Part shown: positions 21,365-35,000 of the stretch, one piece after another
Layout: each line of letters begins with the position of its first letter
How positions within the stretch are numbered: the stretch's first letter is position 1
Made by a program: the position numbers and the translations under genes
From: Neelides folsomi
Lineage: Eukaryota; Arthropoda; Collembola; Neelipleona; Neelidae
Direction: 5' to 3'
DNA: 64,000 bases
NCBI GenBank assembly: GCA_034687125.1
Contig: JAQGBZ010000050.1
Coordinates: forward strand, 62,001 to 126,000
Notes under the pieces: generated by a model
Told to the model about the DNA's origin: nothing
Seen by the model: the letters and a program-made list of their open reading frames with translations, nothing else
Databases searched by the model: none

Positions 21365-24300
21365 GTGAGTCAGAGACCTTAATACTCCTACGCGGTTCAC
21401 CTCTTTCAGCTCTTCACTCTTCCTTTCTCGTTTTTACAACAATGAGCCACTCTTGACGTTCAGGGCTGAGTGTTGAAGGAATGCGCCAAAGAAGCCCAGC
21501 AATCCATTCTACCGGAAATTACTATTATATTCCAGAATATAGACCATAGTATTGCATGCATGGCGGAGAAAAGTTTGAGAGGTGCAGATGGAGAGCAATG
21601 GATAGGGAAATAAGTGCAATGCCCCTCTATCTCTCTAATTTAATGATGAGACAAAAAGAGGTGGAGATGTTTCTTTCGCTTTTGGATGTATCCCTTTTTC
21701 CTCCCATCATTGAAGATGGAAGACTCGTGTTCCGACTCTGTCTGTTAAAATTCATTGTGGAAACAGTTTATTTTAAATTTTGCACGCTCCTCGGTCCATG
21801 GACATCTTAATCAGTCTTCCAGCTTGAAATATTGTTTCTGGTGAATAGCGAATATCTCAATCCCTTCTCAGTAACATGTGTATTTAACGGCATTACAATT
21901 CTCAATCCCTAGAATAGATTTTTAATAATAGAGAGAATGTCGTTAAATGTGGGTCTCACAATATAATTCTATTTGTATGTAAAAATATATTTAGGTAGTT
22001 GAGTGTATGAGTGTATATCTAAAGATGAGATGAGCGGATCTACCGTGAATAGATTAAAGAGAAAAAATAATTTTCCACTCTCAGTGTTCCATTGAGATTG
22101 TGAGGACAATGTTATAAATCCTCATTCTTCTCCTCATTCTAATTCAGATGTCGAGTGGTGGAGAAGAAGAGAGCCAGAGGATGTGTGGTACGGATGGATG
22201 GATTTGGATTGAGGGAACGGCTTATTCTCTTTATGCATTTAACACAACATCTCACTAATGCTCCAGAGACTTCTCCGCTATACAATAAATATCAATATAG
22301 GAAGGTGAGAAGGGGCAATGGGTACTTAAGGTCTCAAAGAGAGTAAGAGAGGGTGAGCATTCATTCGCACCCTACCTTCACTACATAGAGAGCACCATCC
22401 CGACGCCAAGGGTGTATAATAAGAGCCGGAGGAAAAATAACATCTTCGGGAAATGCTGAGCAGAGCTCTGGCTCTCGAGACTGTCAGGGAGCTAGGTAGG
22501 CAATCCGTCATTTTTTCACCGACGGCGGAGGAATGGGAAGCTGAGGAAGTTGATGAAATTAAAGCCCGGGCCTCCTGAACCTCTCACCACGAATGCAGAC
22601 AAAATAGGCTTATTTGAATAATATCCTCCTGCAACCTTCACCCTGCCTCCGTCGTGTTGTGATCTTCAATGTTTGCTCTGCACTATATTTAAGAAACATG
22701 CGGATCTCCTTTTTATTGCGGGAGAAATATTTATATGTTGGGGAGGAAATTCAGAGAAGCGAGACAGACGAACCATCCTCTCACAACTCCTTATGCTTTT
22801 CAAATAATATTATCATTTCTCGTCAAAAATAGAGACCCCTTTTTTAACAATTTTTTTACAGTTCTCATCCTTCCTCTCGTAAAAATCTCAAGCATATTTT
22901 TGAATTGTTCATAAAACATTTCTCATACTCGAGAGATCAAAAAAAGTGTCAGAAAAATATACCTTCTTGTATTCATTTATAACTAGTTTTATATTTTTAT
23001 TTCCCTCTCACGATATAATACAGACATGACATTTAAGAGATTTGTTTATTTAATAAATCATCGTTGTTATTTTATTATGCAATTACGAAACTGACTACAT
23101 TACTACGTAAAATAGATTTCAATTCAAGTTATATTTATCATTGTGCAGAAATTAGTTAGCTATGCTAAAATTTTCTTAAAGATCAGATCGTATGATAATT
23201 GTTATTCAAAAAACAAGAATATTTGGTGTTATAAATCAAGTGTTATTTGATAAAAGCTTTAAACGAGCTTTTCAAGAGTGATTAAATATTTTTAAAAAAT
23301 GCAAAGTGCGTAAAATTCCCCGACAAAGAAAGCATTTTATCTTTGAGCAGACTTATTTTCTATGATGACCTCAACTCGGCTCATGTCATAAATATAATTC
23401 AGAATAATTAGACCGAGTTTTTGCATATAATGCAATAATTCGTATTCATCACCTTTGCTGAGAAAATAAAGCAGAAGCCTATTAGTATTAATGTCAGCGA
23501 ACAATGTGTGAATTGCGGTAGAATGGCGTGTAAGGTGTATGATTATTTTATACATCATCTTCATACCTCCGGTTGTGGAACAGAGAAGAAAGAAGAGTAA
23601 TGGGGTTGTGTTAGCTCTCTTGTATTTACAATCTTGTTTCGCATCTCTCTCAATTCCTATCCAAGCTTTTAGGTAGTTTTGTAACTCGCCGTTTACCTAG
23701 AACACCAGTACATGTGTACCGTCATATACTAGAGGTGTGATGGGAAATTTATTTGGATTATGTTTTCAGAAGTGGCACCCAACCATGCAGATTATTCTTT
23801 CTGAACAGACAAAAGTATCATTCTGAGTCAGATTACAACATCTAACTTTCCAGGTTCCTGGGGCTCGAATGAGCGATGGGAATTTTGCACTATTTTTTAC
23901 ACACATGAGCTCATCAAGGTTTAATCGCTTCGATAATTGCTAAAATTCTTATAATTAGATATAATAATCAACTTGTGATCAAAACGAGTGTTTCGCTTAA
24001 ATATGTAATATACACATTAGTATTTGCGAGGTCAGGAGCATGGAGCCAGTAAGCGCCTTAAATTACCTTTGGCTATGAAGCAATCATAACCGTTTGCGGG
24101 CCTTTAAGAGCATTTTTGATTACAAGGTATAAAGGTTTAAGTAATATGTACAAACTCACGTGGAATATATTCTAAAAGGAGGGGCAAAGATGAAACAAGT
24201 TGCCCTTGCACAAATCACCTCCTTCCCACTAATAGTCCAATTAACAAATGCGGATGGAGTGGGAAATTTCTTTACCTTTGGGCGAGAGGGCCCAATAGCT

Positions 24301-27300
24301 GTATTTCCAGGCACTCGAGAGACTTCCTACTCAATTCTTATTCATGATACCGATTGACTCGACCACTTTCATTTCAACATTGTATCATTTTGTATCACTC
24401 CAAATCTATATAATGTAATTTGAATTAAATGGCATGTGGTTCATCTTCGATATTACATTACGTTCGTTCCTCATCCTTCAGCCATCACGAATTCCTGAAA
24501 TGAATGGGGCACGATAATGTTCGAATTCTCTCTAATTCAATAGACTCTAGCTATCTATCCTCCAATTTACGGGCGTCCAACTCCATCAAAATCAAAATCC
24601 GAGAACAACGAACCGAGAGTTTTCAAATTTAATCTCAGGGCCTTTGATTTTGAAATCAGGCATCAAGTCAGCATCAGCCACGCCAATGATGAATGAAATA
24701 ATCCATCTTTCGTTCAGGTTTTTGTCCCATGAGGTTTGGTTTACCTCTCCAATCTCCCATTGGAACATCAGGAACATCAGTTAGAAGAGCAGAAGCCTTC
24801 TGTCAACTCGGATCAATTGAAAGCATTTTAAGCTGATTGAATTTGATCAATAGGATGAAATTGGAAGGGTAATTTGGTTACGGATAACTTGTCAAAAATA
24901 AAGCTTCTTTTTTTGTTCATTTCCAGCCTGTGTGGAAAATCCAAAGAAGACCCTTATGGTTAACAAACACACTTAACACGAACATAAAAGGAGCGTACGA
25001 GATACGGGAGGCAATGCATAACAGTACCGATTTTCAATTTCTCTTTACATGGAGATTTGTAAACAGATTTCCAGTCCACCCAAACCCATAACTTTCCATT
25101 TCTTCTGTCCGAATGTATAAAAAGTTGATACAAAGTAAGAGATAATTTTCTAAGCTTACTTCACTTTTATGCATTTAGCCTTATAATAAAGAAGTTGGGG
25201 GGATTTTTTCCAATGTTATACACCTTATATGAACACTAATCGTAGATTCTCGACTCTCGGGATATCTTAAAAGGGAACTTGTTTTGCCAGGGCATGGACC
25301 CTTTGTGGGAATTCAAAACTGGGCATGTTATTATTTAAGGCAAAGCTTATAATAAAGAACTGCTCTATTCATGCCGTCCCTTTGATTTCCTAGTATAGTT
25401 GTGAAGTTCAATGGGTCCTTGTCTGACCCAACGGCATCCTCCCAAACTTGCGTTCCATTTAAGTAAGGAGAGATCCAGGTTGGATTTTCATTCTCTACCA
25501 CCACGAAGCTCAACTGGAGTGCACCCATTCTGAAGTGAGCAGAAGAGCATTCCTCAGCAATTTGAACCCTTGTTGCTCTCCTTTTCCCAATTTCCCAGTG
25601 TGAAAAGCCGAGAGATGGGCTAGACAAGGTGAAGAGCATTAAGAAAGCATGACGCATGAAATTGAGGCCTCCATCCCCCCTTGACATTATCAGTTGAATT
25701 GATCAAAGGGACAATATATAATTCTCGTATCTCGTCACATTCAACTCGGTCGATTATTATTTAGAATTTGAGGAGATTGGAGGGGAGAGGAATAAGGTGG
25801 GTCACAGGGATCTCATCTTTGTTTGAACGGAGGGGGAGGAACACTCTGTCTCTTACAATGAAGAATGAAATCTCGAATTCTTTATGCGATATGAATGCTC
25901 AAGCAATGACTCTTTACACTTTCGAAGGCGGAGAGAATGGAGTTGTAGAGAATCAACCACGGTTGTGGTCCGCCTGACCTTTCCCCTCAACTCTCCCAAC
26001 AACCACCACACGTCCATTTCTTATTCTGGAGGAGGTGAGACGGCGAAAATGCAACTGCATACGAGACCCTTAATAATATTATTGTCCCTTCGTCCGAGGA
26101 AGAAACGTGGATCAGAATGGAACCTGAGATTAAAACTCCCCCTTTCATTATGCAGACCAACACCTTCATTTATTCCTAATTCGATGACCACACCTTCCAC
26201 TTTTAATTATGAGCTAGGAGGGATAGGACAATATTAATAAGGCCCTCCACGTCATTTCCATTCAAATGAATTAAGACGGCTCTTCATCGTTCCTCTCTCG
26301 ACTCTACTAACTATACCCAATTTACATTCTTTTTTTCCACTTCGAGACATTCATTGGTCTGTTCTCTCGGTACTCTTTGTACCAGAGTCCTAAGTAAGGA
26401 ACTTTTATACATTATTCTACATAGGAAGTCTACATGAGGAGTGTCTGGGTAGTTAGTTTAGGTAATACTAAATAGATTCTGATATAAGGATTGGAATGTT
26501 TACACAAATCACTGTTCAAATATAAGGCCGTATGGTTAGATAATTCGTTTGTATATTTTAGTTTCAATCTCGATCCTTTTTTATGAAATTTATAAAAGAT
26601 ATCAGTGGATATAATCATCTCACAAATATGGTATATGTCTCTATAATAAATTTTAAAAATAACTCGTAGATGTACCATAATTTACAAAATGCCTTCACTT
26701 TAAAAAGATTTGTACGTAACTTAATTCCTATTACTTAATAGGTACCGGTACATAGTATGTACAAGTACTTATGTATTTATAATACTAACATTATAATTAT
26801 CCTACATATATCATATATCAAACAAACATTATAAATATCTAACAACTCTCATAAATAAATGTATTTGGGTATTATAAATTATAGCTAATAGACTTTCAAA
26901 AATTACCTTTTAAATTAATCAAAAATTCTGAGCATTTATCACGAGCATTACCGATGTTCTTTGAAGTTGAAATCAAATCATTACTAATAGCATCAAAAAA
27001 GTTCTTAACTGATGCAAAGCTTTATTGATATTCATTCAACGAAATCTTACTTTCTATACAATCTTTTTATCATGATGCAGTTTCAATCGGAAACGAGATA
27101 ACATCTCGAATTAAAGCTCGAACACAATGCAATTCATTAGCTTTTGATTATCATCATCGTGAAAATGACTCAAGTGTAGAACCCTTTGAGTAATATGAAT
27201 AACCCTCGATAATTGTATAGGATTAAAGTATTTCATGTGCATTACTGGTATTTCATTTTACATTGAAAGAAGCATCAAATGAAAGTAAAATTCAATTGTT

Positions 27301-30025
27301 TTAATAATTACGAAAGAGGACACACGTTGAGGGATGGTGAGTATATTGGGAGATTGGGACGTCTTTGAGTATTATTTCATTTGGTTTTACACATGGCCAT
27401 AAATATGGTAAAGGCATTCCCATTAACCTCCCAACTCGAATGCTCGATGCTAAATCTTTTATGACAGAGGAGAAAGAGGCCGAGGAGGAATTTTACTCAT
27501 ACATAATTATAATTGATGATCGTGCAGAGGAAATTGTTTTATGATGTAGGATTATTTTTACTTGACCTTTTGCCATCCGAGTTGACATTTTTAGCACCTC
27601 TCTATTCTGCCAAGTGATGGGTCTCTACTTCAATTTCCAATTTACATTTTGCTCCTTCACTCCCTCGCAAATCTCCATATTAATTATTGCTGACTCATTT
27701 GTACAACACAAATTACAACTTTACTTTTCAAATGTGCAACGTTCAAATACTCCTTTCGCGAGAGCTTTTATACTTAACATATTATTATGTACAGATATAT
27801 GGTACTGATAGGTAGTTGGAGAATCTATTATTGTAAAATACTTTTGGATATGCGTAATTGTCGAGGACGACTGTTTGAGTATTCAATAAAGATTGTTTGA
27901 AATAATGTAAATGAATCTCTTGAGAATGGTGCTTCATCGTTGAAGTATTCGTTTTCTAACTTCATGAGTTGAGTAATTTAACGTCAACATGAGAATAGAA
28001 ATTAGTAGCATTAGACAATTATGGTCATAGACATACAAGAAGTTGAGAGTAAAATAAACGAATGATGACTCCTTCACCCCTCATCATCATTCTTCGATGA
28101 TATTGATTGGCAGTAGCATCGAGTCTTTCATATGCAATTAATAATTCAATAAGTCACTTGTATTTTGTCTCTCTCTCTTAGATAGCCAGCCACCAACTCA
28201 AATTCCACATTATATCTTAATGATGCCAATGGAATGAGGGGCGAGATAACGTGGGGATTAATATACGGACATTTTATTTTATTCGTTCTTCCCATGTTCT
28301 CCTCGTGTCCCAATGAGGGTCAATTTGTGATCTCAGATTTCTCATAAACGGATGGCTCTTTCCCCATTCCACGATTCGTCCTATTATTCACCATTATTCA
28401 TACATATCTGAAAGAAGTAATGATGGGACAAATGAATGATTTAATGAAATTCGTCAGACTAACCATGTCCGGTCCATTGTAGGGGCAAAGGGGATTCCCT
28501 TCAATAATCGAGCAATTTATAATATAATGGCGGAATGGCCATGCATGAGTCTTCAGCCCTCGCCTATTTGGGAGATTCGGGTAGAGGGCGAGAATTATTA
28601 GAAGAGAGTGACGAGAATTTCGGATGAAAATGGACATTGAGATGAGTCATTGAGAATTGGGCAGAGTGAACTCCATTGAAGTCTTCACACCCGCTGTGTC
28701 CCATTCGTTCGGCAATGATAAAGTTGTAATCGTGGCCCGTTGGCAGCCTTTGCCGATTCCCGATCATCCACCACTAGCCTAGAAAAGGAAATGAGGGGCT
28801 TGGGGAACTTTGACAAATGAACGTAGAACCTCTCGGGAAGAACAACGTGGACCACGAGATCCAAATAAAATTTCCATTTTGACACAAGCTCGCACTCTCT
28901 TCGCCGCGGATTCAAATCCATGATTAATTTATTCAGCAGGAAAAACATTCAATTTGGCCATTCAGCCTTCCGGCTTCGCCTTCCTCTCCAACCCCTAATT
29001 CTTCTACGTTATTTTTCACAATGTGCTCAACCAAGACCGTTTGTGTGTGTTACATGCGAGCATTTGAAATGACTACTTACTTACAAACACAGATATAAAG
29101 TATGGATTGAAGTGAAGACATAAAGGCGCCTTCACGCACTCAAAGGATTCATCAAAAGATTTTTATTCTAATGGAAAATCAGCCTTCTTCACTGAGGGAT
29201 ATCTTTATTATCCAACTCCAACGACGTGGGAAACTTGTTAATGAGGAGCCACTCTTTTCATACATGCAACCTCATCAGCTCAAATTCCTTGTTTCTTACT
29301 TTGGCTCAATTGAAGAGGGAAATGAGGAAACAGCTTGATCTTCTATAAATTCTCCTCATGTTTCTTTAAATCCTTTCAACTGAATTTCTTATTAATTAAT
29401 TGCCTCGAGAAAGCCGATGAATCCAGGCTGTTTCCTTCCCCAAATTCATTCAGTCGCGCAATAAATACTATATATCTGTACGTACGAAATCCCCTAGCCG
29501 CTCTTTTAAATTGGTAGGGGATGTTTATGGTTTCTGAGCGGATGCACCATATATCTCACGTACTTTGCCAACCTTCCCCTTCCAAAACTTAAATGATATG
29601 AAAAGAAATGTGCTGAAGAGTTTCCCTCCAGCTCCATTTTAATGTCAGTTGGGGTCATCATTATTATATGGCCCCGGCTGCGGTAGAAGAAAACCCGAGT
29701 TCAAATGGTGGGAAGAGACGGAAGACATTGAGGGAAAACTAGCAATGCTTTTACGATACTTGTGAACAAAGTTGAAATCCTAATCGGTAATGTGCTGTTG
29801 AGACGAAGAAGAGGGAGATTTTCATTCTCTAGCTAAGCCTCTACAAAGCATAGGAGCTCACTTCCACTAAAGAACATCGATCCAATGAAGGGGAGCAACC
29901 GGAGGGAAAAAACTGTCTGGGAAAGTTAAGTTATTATGGAGGATATAACCAGATATGAGATATGCAGTAAAGATTCACTCTCAAATCCCAACATCCATGC
30001 AAACATTAAAAGGAAGGAAGGGAGA

Positions 30026-30069
30026 AAGTCGGAGTGAAGTCGGAGTGAAATCCGAGAGAAATCGGAGAG
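30026..30069. repeat. Four tandem copies of an 11-bp unit
   Basis: AAGTCGGAGTG occurs twice exactly (30026-30036, 30037-30047), then as AAATCCGAGAG and AAATCGGAGAG. It is a short decaying minisatellite in noncoding DNA. Confidence 0.8.
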
Positions 30070-31985
30070 AAAAGAGAAGCGATGAACTTGGAGAAATGAA
30101 GCATTTGAAAATTCCGGGTCCAAAACATTGTCGGTCTTATTTTATCTTTGACATTCTCCACTTTTCTGGAAGACTGGCGGCCCAGTTACCCTCTTCGGCA
30201 TGGAAAATGTCGCGGTTAGGAGCTCTTTTCAAACATGAATGACAAACTGCGTCATTTGACATTTTATTCGTACAAACAGGAAGTGGAGGAAGAAAGTTGT
30301 TATCACCCACGCACACGTGTGTCACCGCTGTTTACCTTTCCCCGCACACTCGCCCAATTCCCTAATGGACGAGGAAATAGAATTTGGGAGAAACGGCTCA
30401 AATGGCCACGGCACACTCTCTGGATGGTGCGATATCACTTTCGCATTACGACTCTTCACGAAATTGGACGAGCCCTAATCTTTTATATTATGGCTCTAGG
30501 AGATTGATTGGAATTAGAGGCCAATGGGGTATCGAGGCGGCTTTAAGAGTTCCCTAAAATCATCATGTTTGACTCATATGATAAATGTTGGAAGTCCCAT
30601 TTGGCAGAGTCACGAAGTCAAGAGGTTCAAACAAAGGCCTTTATTACAAACCGACAAATGCTTGTTCAAACCATCCTTATCACTTCATTTGTAAGGACAG
30701 TATGAGGAAGTGAAAATGTTGGCCAGACGGCTGTTTTTTACAGGGTTGCTAATAGACAAAACCACAAGAGTTTGCAATTAATCACCGTTTAACTATTTAT
30801 TTTTGTCTTGGACATCGTCGAGATTCTTTAGATATTTAACGATCCCTAACATTGTGAATTCAGTAGATGCGATATTGACATTCTCAATGTTTAAAAAGTT
30901 TAAACACATTGTCTAATATTGAATTGCCATTAATATTGTCCTTTCGTTAATAATATTTATCTTCTTGTCAAGATCCTCGCACACTATTATTCAATAACTG
31001 TATGCTCATCTTTTAATACACTCATCATCATTTTGGTCTCATCTGTTAGAAATACTGAGAACTTGCTAAATATTTTGGAACCTCACCAAATAACCACTTA
31101 AACATTTCCGCTCAAATTCCACGAACCGAACCTTTTATCGAACATACGGTACATTAACAAGAAACGAAAGAACGAAAATTTTAGATCAATTTCCTTTTTG
31201 CATTTTTTAACCGCCATTTTCTAATATGAATCTTTAAATACGATTGTGCAGCTCCTACATATTTGCGAAACCCATGTAAGTGAAGTCGGTTGAAAAGTGT
31301 CATGACAGTTTTTAAGAGCCAGTAGGATGCTTTAAATCAAACCCAATGGAGAAGAACGTCTTTAGGTTGGAATGCCCATGACGATCCCTATTCCCTCCCC
31401 ACTTAATGTCCTTTATTTAGTGATACTTTTGGCGAAATATGGGATACTTAAACCTACTTCAAGATTTAACACTTATATCCTTGGAATGAAATTTGAGAAA
31501 TCTTCCTAATGAGTCCTTTCCTTAGTGAATTACAATTGTTGCTTCCCTTGAGTAATAAAACCCATCGAATTTCAAATAAAGTCATCCCACTTTGAATAGT
31601 AACTGAACACCCTTCAACGCACACTGGATTTAGAACGAATCCTGAATTCCAAATTAGAATACGATTGCACAGAGCAATTCTCTCGCTCTCTTCTTACACT
31701 ATTTGTATATTTATATTTATTCCCCTTTGTACATTCGTGTGTGTACATTGTTGATACAATGCCCACAAGTATGTATGTATATTATTTTGGTAGCCTGTCT
31801 GTTCAGGGCATGGGTGTACTTTATATTCCGTGCTTCGCAAGATGTATTACTTGGCCATTTGAATAATCTCTATTTTCAGGGCGAATGACATTGAAAGGTT
31901 TATTACATTATGCAGACAGTCTTTTTTAGATATGAAAAGAATTTGTAATAATACGCTCCCGAATCCACTGAATTAAACTTGGGCC

Positions 31986-32009
31986 AGAGAGAGAGAGAGA
32001 GAGAGAGAG
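31986..32009. repeat. (AG)12 microsatellite
   Basis: Twelve uninterrupted AG units. It is a simple repeat; on the other strand it is a CT run, and GA-rich runs of this sort can bind GAGA-type factors in arthropods. Confidence 0.95.
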
Positions 32010-35000
32010 GAAGTGAAGGTATAAGCGGGAGATCGGATCAGGTTTAAGGTCGGGTCCGAGTAGTAAATCAGGAATTCATGAGACAAGATCGTCCTTTCAT
32101 ATGGTAAGCGTACGTGGAAATGAGTCATGCCTTCCCCATTCACTCTTGGAAATTAAACGCACACTTGGGGAAGTATATTGGATTTTGAGTTTTTCAGGTA
32201 CCCCGAACCGCCACCTCCATGTCCCCTGTCTAATCTGGATGAAATGTGGGGAAATTATGTATTAAATGACTTGTCGTCCTCCCCTCATTACAAACATTGA
32301 GTGAATGAAAATCCGTTTATTTTTTCCTCATTTGCGGTTAAAAAGAGCCCTTTGAAGTTTAATGTGAGCAAACAGTAAGACAGTAAATATTGAGGACAAT
32401 GGTGGGAGTCGGCCAAACGGCGCCTTTATTATAATGAAGACATGTCGAGTCGGGTGGTTTTGAATCCCTTGAAGCCATAACTCAATTACAGAAAAGAACC
32501 GTCGATAAACCCTGTCCCGCCTCTGTATGACAGAAAATTCTCATTAAGAGTAATATCTGTAACTGGATCGTCGTGTGTGTCATTGAGACGGGGTTTTGGA
32601 AGTGGGAACGGATCGTTTTTGAAATTGGTGAGGTTAGGGCGAGATTGTGTGTGATTAACTCGGTATATCGATCAGAGGGCGTCAATCCGGCAGAGGAGTT
32701 TTCCCCGATCGCATGAGGGTGAGCGGACTGAGGGTTGTCAAAATCTCCCTACAAAATCTATTCTTTGGGCGAAAAGAGCTTTTGATCCATCTTCTCATCC
32801 CCCTTCCTCTCCCCCCATTTCCCTCCACTTCCCAGAACATTGTACGTGGCATTAGGTAATTTCGAATAGAGACACTCCGCCACTGCGAGCTGCTTTTGCC
32901 ACCAACAACACACGTCTCGACGGCTTAGCTCAAATGATTCCTGAAAGCCTTCTGCTTCTTCTTTACCGAGGGTCTGTTTCAACAATGATGTTCCACAATC
33001 CACAATAGGGAGACGGGGGAAGTAAAAAAGGGTAAAGACTCATTTTACGCCTCATTTCAACTTTGTCTTGAAACAAAATGAAGACGGTCGAACACAGAAG
33101 CTCAAATACAATAAATAATATTCTCTCCTCTTTTGACTCTCGTTGGGAATGAAGGCAAATTGCCACTTTCCGCTGAGACAGCCTTATATGATGCTAACTA
33201 ATCCACTATTACAATAAATGGACTTCTTGGGCGAATGCGTGCTGCTGGGTTGGGCCCGGCATTTTGTCTTCTTTTTTTCATCTAAAGGGAAGTACGGAAG
33301 AATTTCATTATGAGATGTGGAGAATCGTCTTAAATATGGTCTTGCCCTATAGGATTAAAATTGTGAAATATTACTTTTGAGTAGGCTTTAATGCTCACTA
33401 CGCTCGGTCATAAAATGGGCTCGGGGTCGGTAATCCTCAAGCTCCCGAATTGGCCACCCTCTAAAATTCAACTTAACTAGAAAGTGAAAGACAAAGGTGT
33501 CTCATGCTGACAAGCTGAGGACTTATGGAAATCTCGCATTTGTTATTTCCCCTGTCACGATTACTCTGAGGATAAGAAGGACACCCGCTTCGGTTTACAT
33601 CTCCCACAACGTCATTCTCTTCACACACACTCACACATTTTAACTTTACAGTGATTTGACTTGAAGTGTCATATGAATGTCTCAGACTTTGTAAAAATAT
33701 CTTGATTTGACTCCAACCCTCAGTTTGACTCCAATTCAATTTAACATCATAAATACAACCGCCTCTGCGGATCTTTTAGAAGGAGTGTTACCAAACATCC
33801 TTATGTATTTTATGTTAATTATGTTTATGTGTATTACGCTTACTACGCAATATTTAATAAAAATAATGCCATATCAGCACGTTTTTCTCTCACAGAGTTA
33901 TACACAACATAAATGAAATAAATTCATTGATCATAAAACAAGGATTGGGGTTTGGTCGTTAAGCTTCTAAAATGTAGTTTTATAAAACACTTGGAATTTG
34001 AAAACGGTTAAGGATGGTTTTAAAAGATTCTTTTGACTTTTTTATTTCTTTTCCTATATTTTGAGAGGTTGGGAGTTTGAGATTTGAAGAGGAGCTGTCT
34101 GTTCTTGTGTCATGAAAATTGAAACCCAGTGGTGAGCCCAAGGTTTCCCAAATAACAGAGAAGTGGGATGAGACTTGAACAGATATTACATACGCTCATC
34201 CTCACAGCTTCAACTCTTCCCCACTTGGAAATGTTTTATTGTCAAAGCCATAAAATTGCTTCGTAGCCTCCATTGTGTTCGAGACTGTTCTTTTCATTCC
34301 ACGTTCTTGTAGCTCAAAGTCTCATCATTATTTTTATCGCAGTGCAGAGAAGTGATTTGGTCTGGTTTGACTTAGTTTTTATCGGACATGAATAATATTT
34401 ATTAAATAATTGTAATATATAACTCATCTCAATTTAATCGACATGAATAGTAAAATTAAATGAATAATAAATAACATACTAATACATTCAATTCAATTGT
34501 AGATAAATATCTTATATATTAGAAGTATACTATAAGTGTGACGTGAATAACCATCTAATCCAAACCTTCAATATGAAAACAATTTTTTATAGGATCTGTA
34601 TAATACAATATGATTTGCATGAGGTCCATCCAGAATATTATAATTCAATGAGGATATTTAAGCAATTGACTTTCTGACCCACTCTCAAGTTCAAGTCACG
34701 ATCTGCCAACTTATTTCTATCGACCATTTCTTTATTATATATAAACTGTATGTTAAAGTAATGGAGATATTAGCTGGAAAGACAGTTGAGGTTAAAGTTT
34801 TTATCTGTTCGTTAGGAGTAGATTGAATTAAATAAAAAAAAGAATGTATTTTTTAGAGGAAATCTCTGAGCATTTGTTCAGACTAATGATGATGGAGTTG
34901 GACTGTGACCGGTGACACGAAATGGTTCGGCACGAGTGACAAAAGAATTCATTTGAGAGTGAAAGGCTCTCCGTGTTACGTGAATGGCGGTCAAGGTTAC

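Noticed and set aside
24592..24777. Frame on minus sharing WEIG with the frame at 25331-25687
   Set aside because: The shared part is about 15 nt; the rest does not align, so a gene pair is not supported.
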